From positions 1 to 16,888 of the forward strand of contig DGZP01000072.1 in assembly GCA_002398565.1 (NCBI GenBank): a stretch of 16,888 nt of DNA, written 5' to 3'. The notes under the pieces were generated by a model. It saw only the letters and a program-made list of their open reading frames with translations, did no database searches and had not been told where the DNA came from. The position numbers and the translations under genes are program-made. The DNA is from Proteiniphilum sp. UBA4977. GTDB taxonomy: Bacteria > Bacteroidota > Bacteroidia > Bacteroidales > Dysgonomonadaceae. This document shows positions 1-7,434 of the stretch, one piece after another. Numbering within the stretch: the first letter of the stretch is position 1; each line of letters begins with the position of its first letter.

Positions 1-565
1 GCTTGTAATTAGCGGTTGGACTTTTTTGTTTTGTTGTTATACAACATCTGTACAACATGGATTAACGGATCAATCCGACTCCTGGTAGACTATGCATAAA
101 TATTCGTTAGCCTGAAAAAATAATAAGGAATTTACTCAATTCCTCTTAGTGTAGCCTGAAAGCCTTAATCCTGGCATTGAGATTCTATTGAAGCATTTGT
201 GGCGCGTCTGTCAAAATATTTGATAGTTTTTGTATACTATGCTGTTATACTTTTTTTGCAGTACTGAAGGTCTATTCTACTATTTTCACCAGGTTTATCA
301 CATGTTTTTTAGGTTGGAGTGTATCAGTTCTTTTTTCCGGGTCTTTACAAATATTTGGTATAAGAACTTCTTACCCTTACAGGGGCTGACGGATATGGCC
401 TGCCCTTACTTGTTGTATTAAACATAGTCTTTCAAATTTCTTTTAGTTTATTTCTTTCAGACTGTTTTACCAAAGTATCCATTGTCGTTTCGGTTAATTG
501 TTTTATAAACAGAGTGTTATGGTCTTTATTTTTTATAGATTGTTTACTTTTAAGTCTACTTCACA
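1..565. other. AT-rich stretch without a supported gene
   Basis: I see no convincing gene here. The one open frame with a start (230-421, + strand, 63 codons) is rich in Phe and Tyr, as expected from T-rich noncoding DNA, and matches no family I know. On the - strand a Lys-rich frame is open from 560 down to 435 and could be the tail of a decayed gene, but it has no identifiable domain. Small repeats are present: TAGCCTGAAA occurs at 108-117 and 152-161; a 7-bp hairpin (AGGAATT/AATTCCT) spans 126-144; an operator-like inverted repeat TGTTGT-TAT-ACAACA spans 32-46, with another TACAACAT at 51-58. None can be given a function from the sequence. Confidence 0.6.
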
Positions 566-596
566 ATTGAAAGGGAATTTTTTACTTTTATATTTG
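566..596 (+). promoter_or_regulatory. Bacteroidetes-type promoter (-33/-7)
   Basis: ATTG (566-569) and TATATTTG (589-596) are separated by 19 bases. The second box fits the Bacteroidetes -7 consensus TAnnTTTG exactly and the first fits the -33 TTTG box in three of four positions, at a usual spacing. Transcription would start near 603. It lies about 80 bases ahead of the ATG of the apparent GH92 relic, so it may have been that gene's promoter and now drive the operon that begins at 925, which would give a leader of about 320 bases. This is a motif match only. Confidence 0.5.
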
Positions 597-685
597 CAGC
601 ACCATATTTTATATATTTCATAATTGTCTGCTATGGAAATCGTGTAAATTATTTAAATGTCTATATGCACATTTAATTCTAAGAG

Positions 686-798
686 ATGAAAAAAGTATCA
701 TTCTATTAGTCCTTTGTTATGTATCACCAGATATTCACGCACTGGAAAATCTGGTAGAATATGTGAATACACCTTAAGGTACCGACTCTCGTTTTTAA
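686..798 (+). pseudogene. Relic of the 5' end of a GH92 alpha-mannosidase gene
   Basis: ATG at 686 is followed by six A residues. With one more A, the frame reads as a signal peptide (M-K-K-S-I-I-L-L-V-L-C) and then L-E-N-L-V-E-Y-V-N-T-P-stop-G-T-D-S-R-F-stop. GH92 enzymes of Bacteroidetes begin their mature part in just this way (Tyr-Val-Asn, then Gly-Thr/Ala a few residues later), and the intact GH92 gene at 5012 has the same YVNPFIG element. I infer a dead copy with a one-base deletion at 689-694, stop codons at 775-777 and 796-798, and loss of nearly all of the about 700 codons that should follow. The same frame continues open from 799 to 876, but I cannot align that part with GH92. The upstream promoter at 566-596 is suitably placed for this gene. 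The alternative is chance similarity in noncoding DNA. Confidence 0.55.
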
Positions 799-924
799 AT
801 GGGAGATAAGCCCAATAAAACAAGAGGTATCACTAAAGATGCTGCACCGTTTTCGTTATCAGAAGCTGAAAGCAGGTAAAATATTCATTATTTCATCTTT
901 TTTTAAAATTTTAAAATTCAAATT
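799..924 (+). other. Leader ahead of the first gene
   Basis: This stretch lies between the GH92 relic and the SGNH gene. A 26-codon frame (799-879) starts at ATG, but it is continuous with the decayed frame upstream and has no ribosome-binding features, so I do not call it a gene. The last 40 bases are A/T runs, the usual context for translation starts in Bacteroidetes, which rarely use Shine-Dalgarno pairing. Confidence 0.4.
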
Positions 925-2310
925 ATGAGCAAGAAAATCATACTATTTTTCATCTGTTCTACAATTGCTTCCGGGCTGTTTTCTCAACCGGTTAGTCAGT
1001 TCGGAGAGGGGGAAAGGGTTGTCTTCCTGGGAAACAGTATTACGGATGGAGGGCGCTATCACTCATTCATTTGGCTCTACTATATGACAAGGTTCCCAAA
1101 CATGAATCTGCATATACTGAATGCAGGGATCGGTGGTGATACGGCTTTCGATATGTACGAACGTTTGGATGATGATGTATTCAGTAAGAATCCCACTACA
1201 CTGATCGTTACATTTGGAATGAATGATTCGGGATATCAGGAGTATAACGGAGATGACGGAGCTAGGTTCGGTGAGGAAAAATACAGGGAGACCCATAAAA
1301 ATTTTAAACTGTTGGAAGGACGGTTGAAAAAACTCTCCGGTACGAAGATAGTGATGATGGGAGGATCCCCGTATGATGGAGTTGCTAAGATTGATGGTAA
1401 TACAGCCCTGAGGGGGAAAAATGACGTGATGCAGCGTATTGTGGCATTCCAGAAGAAATCAGCAGAAGAAAACAACTGGCAATTTCTGGATCTGAATGCC
1501 CCTATGACAACAATTAACCAAAAATTTCAGGCGAACGATCCGGGATTCACCATTTGTGGCCTTGACCGGATTCATCCCGAAAATGACGGACACATGGTGA
1601 TGGCTTACCTCTTTCTCAAGGAACAGGGATTGGATTCCAATGTAGTGGCTGACTTTGAGGTGAATGCGTGCGATAAATCGGTAGTCCGGTCGGCAAACTG
1701 CGAAATCTCCAATATAAGAGGAAACAAAGGAACACTCTCTTTTGATTACCTGGCTTATTCGTTACCCTATCCGTTAGATACGATTCCACGAGGATGGAAC
1801 GCAAGGAAATCACAAGCTGACGCAATGAAATATATACCGTTTATGGAGGAAATGAATCAGGAGGTAATTAAAGTCTCCGGTTTACAGAAAGGGGCTTACA
1901 AAATATTCATTGATAATGAAGAGATCGGGAAATGGTCATCTACTGATTTGAACAAAGGGGTGAATCTGGCGGCAGAAACAAAAACACCACAATACCAGCA
2001 GGCTTTGTCTATTATGCATTTGAATGAAGTGCGGTGGGAGATTGAGAGAAATTTCCGGGACTACGCCTGGATACAATTCGGCTTTTTTCAGGAAAGGGGA
2101 TTGCTGTTTGCCAATAACGGTGCATCACTTGAAGCATTGGATAAGGAAACGGGTAACAACGGATGGCTGAGAATGCACAGGGATAATTATGCCCGGATGA
2201 TGCATCAGTCATTTCGTGAAACACGTCAGGCGGAAATGGACATGATCGTTTCGAAGATCTATGAGATAAATCAACCTGTAAAGAGAAAGATCACTTTGGT
2301 GAAAATTTGA
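925..2310 (+). CDS. Secreted SGNH/GDSL hydrolase, likely carbohydrate esterase
   Basis: The product is a 461-residue exported serine hydrolase. An N-terminal signal peptide (about residues 1-20, ending L-F-S-Q) precedes an SGNH fold at roughly 27-230. The family blocks are clear: GNSITDGG with the nucleophile Ser38, the oxyanion Gly in NAGIGGDT (70-71), Asn100 in GMNDSG, and the Asp-x-x-His pair D214/H217 in DRIHPENDGH. Together these complete the catalytic set. Residues 235-461 form a second region without a domain I can name; it ends with helical, charged sequence. Members of this family remove acetyl or other acyl groups from sugars, or split lipid and aryl esters. In this locus, deacylation of a mannose-containing glycan is the natural inference, but the substrate is not shown. 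It is the first intact gene of the operon, 103 bases ahead of the GH38-like gene, with a palindrome in the gap. Confidence 0.85.
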   Translation: MSKKIILFFICSTIASGLFSQPVSQFGEGERVVFLGNSITDGGRYHSFIWLYYMTRFPNMNLHILNAGIGGDTAFDMYERLDDDVFSKNPTTLIVTFGMNDSGYQEYNGDDGARFGEEKYRETHKNFKLLEGRLKKLSGTKIVMMGGSPYDGVAKIDGNTALRGKNDVMQRIVAFQKKSAEENNWQFLDLNAPMTTINQKFQANDPGFTICGLDRIHPENDGHMVMAYLFLKEQGLDSNVVADFEVNACDKSVVRSANCEISNIRGNKGTLSFDYLAYSLPYPLDTIPRGWNARKSQADAMKYIPFMEEMNQEVIKVSGLQKGAYKIFIDNEEIGKWSSTDLNKGVNLAAETKTPQYQQALSIMHLNEVRWEIERNFRDYAWIQFGFFQERGLLFANNGASLEALDKETGNNGWLRMHRDNYARMMHQSFRETRQAEMDMIVSKIYEINQPVKRKITLVKI

Positions 2311-2358
2311 TTTTGTAGCCACTATTAAAAGGAAAGGAACTATTTCATTAAGCAAGAG

Positions 2359-2384
2359 CATAACCAAAGCTAGCTTTGGTTATG
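2359..2384. repeat. Perfect 26-bp palindrome in the SGNH-GH38 gap
   Basis: CATAACCAAAGC (2359-2370), TA, and GCTTTGGTTATG (2373-2384) form a perfect palindrome. In RNA it would make an 11-bp stem closed by a CUAG tetraloop. No U-tract follows, so it is a poor intrinsic terminator. It could slow transcription, protect or set the end of the downstream mRNA, or be a DNA site for a dimeric protein. It ends 29 bases before the GH38 ATG. Confidence 0.75.
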
Positions 2385-2413
2385 TCAAGCATAGTCTAAA
2401 TTTATTGAACAAT

Positions 2414-4975
2414 ATGATTTTTGGAAGTTTAAACAGGAAGTTCAGTTTATGTGTCTTTATTTTAATTTGTTTCTTATCGGTGAAGTTGCCTGTTATGTCA
2501 CAAACGACTTGGTTTACCGATGGTTATCATGGCGGTGTCTACGGTCATTACCCACAATGGCAGGCGCAGTTCATGGTAGAACAACTTAAGAAAGATCCCG
2601 GTTGGGCCATCAACTTGGAAATTGAACCTGAGACTTGGGATACGATCAGCGTGACAGATGCTGAAAACTTTAAAGTGTTCCAGGCATATTTTGAGAAAGA
2701 GAGCCCGTCAGGACGTGTAGAGTTTGTAAACCCAACCTGGTCACAACCATACTGTTATAATATATCGGGCGAGAGTATCATCCGGCAATTCCATTATGGG
2801 ATGGCAAAGACCCGGGAGTATTTCCCGAGTGCCTCTTTCCTGACTTACGCCGTGGAAGAACCCTGTTTCACCAGCAGTTTGCCGCAGATTCTGCAAGGTT
2901 TCGGTTTTAAGTATGCGGTACTTAGAAATCCCAATACGTGCTGGGGAGGATATACCAGCGCTTTTGGAAAGGACCTGGTCAACTGGATCGGCCCGGACGG
3001 TACTTCTATGCTGGCTGTACCGAGATATGCTGTGGAAGAATTGTCCACAGAATCGACCTGGCAGACCGAGTCGTGGACCAACTCCAACAGTTTCATTGAG
3101 AAATGTTTTGCCAACGGTATAAAATACCCGGTAGGGATGTGTTTTCAGGATGCGGGATGGGACGGAGGTCCGTGGAAAAGTGTATACAAACCTACACTGT
3201 ATACCACCTGGACCAATTATTTTGAAATGACAAAAAGAAAGGTAGAGCCGGAAGACTGGCATTTCACTCAGGAAGATATCAAGCCGGGATTGGTTTGGGG
3301 ATCACAGGTACTGCAGGAAATAGCCCGGCGGGTACGGGTGAGTGAAAATCTACTCGTCACTGCGGAAAAAATGGCTGCAATGGATTATCTTTTCAACGGT
3401 GAAAGTTGGCCGGAAAAAGATTTTGCTGAAGCATGGAGAACAGTAATGCTTGCCCAGCACCACGACTGTTGGATTGTTCCCTATAATGGCAGGCCGGGAG
3501 ATACCTGGGTCGACAAGGTAGTTCGATGGACTGATGCGACAAATCAAATTGCATCCGAGAAGATATTGAGTCTTTTTGACAGTACGGATAAGTTTGAATA
3601 TATCCGTGTATATAATACGTTGGGATCGACACGTAAAGAAGAGGTAGCCTTAATTCTGCCGGAACATCTTCGAGGCCGGAAGATAGTAGTCGTTGACGCT
3701 AAGGGTGAGCCTGTACCCCATCAATTATCAAAAGATGCTAAGGGAGAATTAAAACTGCTCTTTGAAGCATCGGTGCCGGGAATGGGATATGCTACTTACA
3801 GGGTGAAGCAGAGTGACAAAGAGCTGCCTCCCGAAAAAAAGGTAAATCTTTCATCAGAGAGACTCACCATAGAAACAGATTATTATTTAGTAATTGTTGA
3901 TCCGGCACAGGGTGGTACGATTACAAGCCTGATCGATAAAAAGAACGGGAACAGACAATTGATCCAAAACGGGGAATACCTGAACGACCTGAGAGGCTTT
4001 TTTTATAAGGAAAACAGATTTTATGAGGGATCAGAAAGCCGGGCTACGGCCTCAGTGATAGAAGAGGGAGAGTTATTCACTCGTGTGAAAGTCGAAAACC
4101 AAATTGCCGGACATAATTATTATCAGTGGATCACTTTTTACAAAAATAATCCCCGTATTGATTTTACCCTGCATATCGATTGGGACGGACAGCCACGGAT
4201 TGGTGCATATGACCAGGACGATAACTATGAGGCCACTGACCGGAATAAGGCATTTTATAATGATGACTATAAGCTTCATGTGAGGTTCCCATTTAATGGT
4301 ATAGATAGGAAGATATATAAGAACGCACCGTTCGATGTTACCGAAAGTCAGCTTGACAATACGCTTTATTCAAGTTGGGATAGTATCAAACACAATGTGA
4401 TCCTGAATTGGGTGGATATTATCGGGCAGGAACAGGATTATGGAGTTGCACTCTTTTCAGACCATACGACGAGTTATCTGCAATCGGACAGTTTACCGTT
4501 GGGATTAACAGTACAATATGCTGGCCGGGCTTTATGGGGAAGAGATTACGGGGTTCATGGCCCCACCGAAATCCGGTATGCACTTTTGCCTCATTCCGGC
4601 GATTGGGAAAAGGGAGAGGTTGAAAAAGCAAGCAGTCAATGGAATGAACCCATGGTTGCACAATTCACAGCACGTTCTTCTGAACTACAAGAAAGATCAA
4701 TACTCGAAACAACCGGCGACAATCTGGAAATAACCTCTATGGTAGTGGAGAATGATAATCTATTTATACGTATCTATAATACATCCTCCCGCGAAATTTC
4801 CCGCGAAGTGATCTGGAACTGCAGTGTAGACAAAATAGAACAGGTAGATTTAAAAGGAGATCCTATCCGTGAATTATCGTTCGTCAATAAAGGTGACGGA
4901 CGATTGCTGACAACCATATCAATCCCTCAATTCGGTTTTGTGACGTTGCGGTTAATCGCAACAGCTACAACATGA
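2414..4975 (+). CDS. GH38-like alpha-mannosidase with altered active-site motifs
   Basis: The product has 853 residues. I chose ATG 2414 over an in-frame TTG at 2405 because it gives a standard signal peptide, cut near V-M-S-Q (29-30). The N-terminal catalytic region begins WFTDGYHGG; a helical middle domain carries A-Q-H-H-D (349-351), the conserved GH38 metal-binding His motif; a large beta-rich C-terminal region (about 480-850) fits the GH38 C-terminal domain. The length is normal for the family. GH38 enzymes are zinc-dependent retaining alpha-mannosidases. By eye the first motif lacks the usual His-x-Asp (Phe34-Thr-Asp36 here, with a His at 39), and the expected nucleophile Asp, 112 residues after the first metal Asp in GMII, falls on Glu148 in AVEEP. 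The enzyme may thus belong to a divergent Bacteroidetes branch with changed chemistry or specificity. With no lipobox it is probably periplasmic. GH92 follows 36 bases later. Confidence 0.8.
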   Translation: MIFGSLNRKFSLCVFILICFLSVKLPVMSQTTWFTDGYHGGVYGHYPQWQAQFMVEQLKKDPGWAINLEIEPETWDTISVTDAENFKVFQAYFEKESPSGRVEFVNPTWSQPYCYNISGESIIRQFHYGMAKTREYFPSASFLTYAVEEPCFTSSLPQILQGFGFKYAVLRNPNTCWGGYTSAFGKDLVNWIGPDGTSMLAVPRYAVEELSTESTWQTESWTNSNSFIEKCFANGIKYPVGMCFQDAGWDGGPWKSVYKPTLYTTWTNYFEMTKRKVEPEDWHFTQEDIKPGLVWGSQVLQEIARRVRVSENLLVTAEKMAAMDYLFNGESWPEKDFAEAWRTVMLAQHHDCWIVPYNGRPGDTWVDKVVRWTDATNQIASEKILSLFDSTDKFEYIRVYNTLGSTRKEEVALILPEHLRGRKIVVVDAKGEPVPHQLSKDAKGELKLLFEASVPGMGYATYRVKQSDKELPPEKKVNLSSERLTIETDYYLVIVDPAQGGTITSLIDKKNGNRQLIQNGEYLNDLRGFFYKENRFYEGSESRATASVIEEGELFTRVKVENQIAGHNYYQWITFYKNNPRIDFTLHIDWDGQPRIGAYDQDDNYEATDRNKAFYNDDYKLHVRFPFNGIDRKIYKNAPFDVTESQLDNTLYSSWDSIKHNVILNWVDIIGQEQDYGVALFSDHTTSYLQSDSLPLGLTVQYAGRALWGRDYGVHGPTEIRYALLPHSGDWEKGEVEKASSQWNEPMVAQFTARSSELQERSILETTGDNLEITSMVVENDNLFIRIYNTSSREISREVIWNCSVDKIEQVDLKGDPIRELSFVNKGDGRLLTTISIPQFGFVTLRLIATATT

Positions 4976-5011
4976 CTATATGTCTGATTTAGATTCTTTA
5001 AAACAATTAAT

Positions 5012-7369
5012 ATGATATCCAATCGAAACAGGCAAACACCTGTTATTCTTTTACTCGTTTTCTGTGTAATAACTGGAGTCTCTTCTTGTTCAAATGCCCA
5101 GAAAGACATAACAACAAAATTCTCACCATCGGATTATGTAAACCCCTTTATAGGGGCAAGCACCAGTACTTCGGCAGCCGGAGTTTACCACGGATTAGGT
5201 AAAACATTTCCGGGTGCAACCACTCCATATGGTATGGTACAGGTAAGCCCAAATACCATTACCGGTGGAGATAACAGTCCGGGATACAGCTATGAACACA
5301 AAACGATAGAAGGTTTTGCTTTTACACAAATGAGTGGTGTAGGCTGGTTTGGAGATCTGGGTAATTTTCTGGTGATGCCCACAACCGGCGAATTGAAAAA
5401 GATTGCAGGAAAGGAAGACGGTAGTATCTCGGGCTACAGATCGTATTACGATAAGAAATCCGAGATCGCTGAAGCCGGATTTTATTCGGTCGATCTTACC
5501 GATTACGGAATCACTGTACAGAGCAGTGCTACACCACGTTGCGGCATATTGAAGTTTACCTTTCCCGAAAATAAAGAATCACGCATTCAGATTGACCTTG
5601 CCCGCAGAGTGGGTGGAACATCTGTAGAACAATATCTGAAAGTGGTAGACAGATATACCATTAAGGGATGGATGAAATGCACACCCGATGGTGGTGGTTG
5701 GGGTGATGGAGAGGGTAATGCAAACTATACCGTACATTTTTTCGCCCGCTTTAGCAAGCCGTTGGAAAACTATGGATTTTGGAGTGCCAATATTCCAGAG
5801 GGTTGGAATCGTAAGAAAGATGATGTGGTGAGTGTTCCTTACCTTGCCAGAGTATCCGAAGCTCCCGTCATTACGGGAAAGGACGAAATTAATGGAAAAC
5901 ATCTTGGCTTTTATACTGAATTTGCTACTCAGAAAGAAGAGCAAGTTACATTGAAAGTTGGGATTTCATTTGTAGATATGGAAGGGGCAGAAAATAATTT
6001 CAACGCGGAAATAGCCTCACTAGATTTCAAAGAAGTGAAAGCTCAGGCACGTCAACTATGGGATAAAGAGTTAAGCCGGATTAAAATATCCGGAGGTAGC
6101 GACGACGAGAAAACCATATTCTATACTGCATTATATCATACTATGATTGATCCCAGAATATTTACCGATGCCGACGGTCGTTATAAGGGCGGAGACAATA
6201 AAATTTATTCAACAAACGAAGCCTTTACCAAACGAACCATATTCAGCGGATGGGATGTATTTCGTAGTCAGTTCCCGTTGCAAACGATTATAAATCCTTC
6301 TTTGGTAAGTGATCAGATAAATTCACTTGTTACGTTGGCCGAACAAAGTGGCAAGGATTATTATGAACGTTGGGAAATTGTGAATGCTTATTCCGGATGC
6401 ATGCTCGGTAACCCGGCACTTTCGGTGCTTACAGATGCCTATGTAAAAGGAATACGCACTTTTGATGTAGAAAAAGCCTACGAATATGCGAAGAATACTT
6501 CCCGTTTGTTTGGTAATGATGCGTTGGGTTATACCCCGTCCGAACTCAGTATTTCGCATACGTTGGAATATGCCTATACAGACTGGTGTATTTCACAGTT
6601 AGCCACTGCAATGGGTAAGGACGAAGATGCAAAGGTATACGCTCAGAAATCTCAGGTTTACCGAAATATTTTTGATAAGGAAAAAGGATGGTTCCGTCCT
6701 CGTAAAGCAGACGGCTCATGGCAGGACTGGCCGGAAAACGCCCGTACAACTGAATGGTACGGGTGTGTGGAGTCAAACCCTTATCAGCAAGGTTGGTTTG
6801 TACCACATGATATAGAGGGTATGGTGGAACTTATGGGTGGTAGAAAAGCAGTGTTGGCAGACCTGTACAACTTCTTTGATAAAACCCCGGATGATTTATT
6901 GTGGAATGACTATTATAATCACGCCAATGAGCCGGTGCATTTTGTGCCTTTCCTATTCAATAAACTGAATGAACCCTGGAATACACAGAAATGGAGCCGG
7001 TATATTTGTAAGAATGCATATCGTAACGAAGTGGAAGGAATTGTAGGTAACGAAGACGCCGGACAGATGTCCGCATGGTATGTGTTAACCGCATCGGGGA
7101 TTCATCCTTCTTGCCCCGGGGACACAAGATTAGAGATTACCAGTCCGGTATTCGACAGGGTAGACTTCAAGCTCGACCGTGATTACGCCCGGGGAGAGAA
7201 GTTTACAATCATAGCCCATGACAATAGTCCGGCAAATATATATATCCAGAAGGCAGTGCTGAACGGAGAAGAATATAGCGAATGCTATCTTGATTTTTCT
7301 GATATCGCTCAGGGAGGTGTTTTGGAATTATATATGGGGAGTACTCCTAATAAAAAATGGGGTAAGTAA
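5012..7369 (+). CDS. GH92 exo-alpha-mannosidase lipoprotein
   Basis: The product has 785 residues. Its type II signal peptide has the lipobox V-S-S-C with Cys26, followed by SNAQKD, so it is membrane anchored and possibly surface exposed. GH92 hallmarks occur in order: YVNPFIG near the mature start, FPGATTPYGMVQVSP, SGWDVFRSQFPL, then VESNPYQQGWFVPHDIEG with Glu587 at the position I take as the catalytic acid, HANEPVHFVPFLFN (Glu640), and GNEDAGQMSAWYV (680-692) with Asp682 at the proposed base site. GH92 enzymes are calcium-dependent, inverting exo-alpha-mannosidases, most often acting on alpha-1,2 links but also on alpha-1,3, 1,4 and 1,6 links. Having Glu rather than Gln at the acid position argues against the mannose-1-phosphate-cleaving subgroup; this rests on a by-eye alignment. 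The exact linkage cannot be read from the sequence. It probably works with the GH38-like enzyme just upstream. Confidence 0.93.
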   Translation: MISNRNRQTPVILLLVFCVITGVSSCSNAQKDITTKFSPSDYVNPFIGASTSTSAAGVYHGLGKTFPGATTPYGMVQVSPNTITGGDNSPGYSYEHKTIEGFAFTQMSGVGWFGDLGNFLVMPTTGELKKIAGKEDGSISGYRSYYDKKSEIAEAGFYSVDLTDYGITVQSSATPRCGILKFTFPENKESRIQIDLARRVGGTSVEQYLKVVDRYTIKGWMKCTPDGGGWGDGEGNANYTVHFFARFSKPLENYGFWSANIPEGWNRKKDDVVSVPYLARVSEAPVITGKDEINGKHLGFYTEFATQKEEQVTLKVGISFVDMEGAENNFNAEIASLDFKEVKAQARQLWDKELSRIKISGGSDDEKTIFYTALYHTMIDPRIFTDADGRYKGGDNKIYSTNEAFTKRTIFSGWDVFRSQFPLQTIINPSLVSDQINSLVTLAEQSGKDYYERWEIVNAYSGCMLGNPALSVLTDAYVKGIRTFDVEKAYEYAKNTSRLFGNDALGYTPSELSISHTLEYAYTDWCISQLATAMGKDEDAKVYAQKSQVYRNIFDKEKGWFRPRKADGSWQDWPENARTTEWYGCVESNPYQQGWFVPHDIEGMVELMGGRKAVLADLYNFFDKTPDDLLWNDYYNHANEPVHFVPFLFNKLNEPWNTQKWSRYICKNAYRNEVEGIVGNEDAGQMSAWYVLTASGIHPSCPGDTRLEITSPVFDRVDFKLDRDYARGEKFTIIAHDNSPANIYIQKAVLNGEEYSECYLDFSDIAQGGVLELYMGSTPNKKWGK

Positions 7370-7434
7370 TTATTTTATATATACTTAATCATAAATAAAT
7401 GCAACTTTTTATTAATCAAAAATTGTTTACAAAC

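Noticed and set aside
230..421. 63-codon open frame on the + strand with a hydrophobic, Phe/Tyr-rich product
   Set aside because: The composition is what T-rich noncoding DNA gives by chance; there is no family resemblance and no promoter box at a suitable distance.
432..560. Lys-rich open frame on the - strand that looks somewhat protein-like near its end
   Set aside because: It has no upstream start in frame beyond an internal Met, no recognised domain, and A-rich DNA tends to yield Lys/Asn-rich frames. A gene relic is possible but unsupported.
726..769. Interlocking complementary segments ACCAGAT/ATCTGGT and TATTCAC/GTGAATA, resembling an RNA pseudoknot
   Set aside because: The stretch reads better as decayed GH92 coding sequence, and two 7-bp pairings in AT-rich DNA can arise by chance. 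Covariation in relatives would be needed.
799..879. 26-codon frame starting at ATG, as a possible leader peptide
   Set aside because: It continues the same frame as the decayed gene upstream, separated only by a stop codon, so a leftover of that frame is the simpler reading.
2741..3262. 173-codon frame on the - strand within the GH38 gene
   Set aside because: It is antisense to a strongly supported coding sequence and has no family features of its own.
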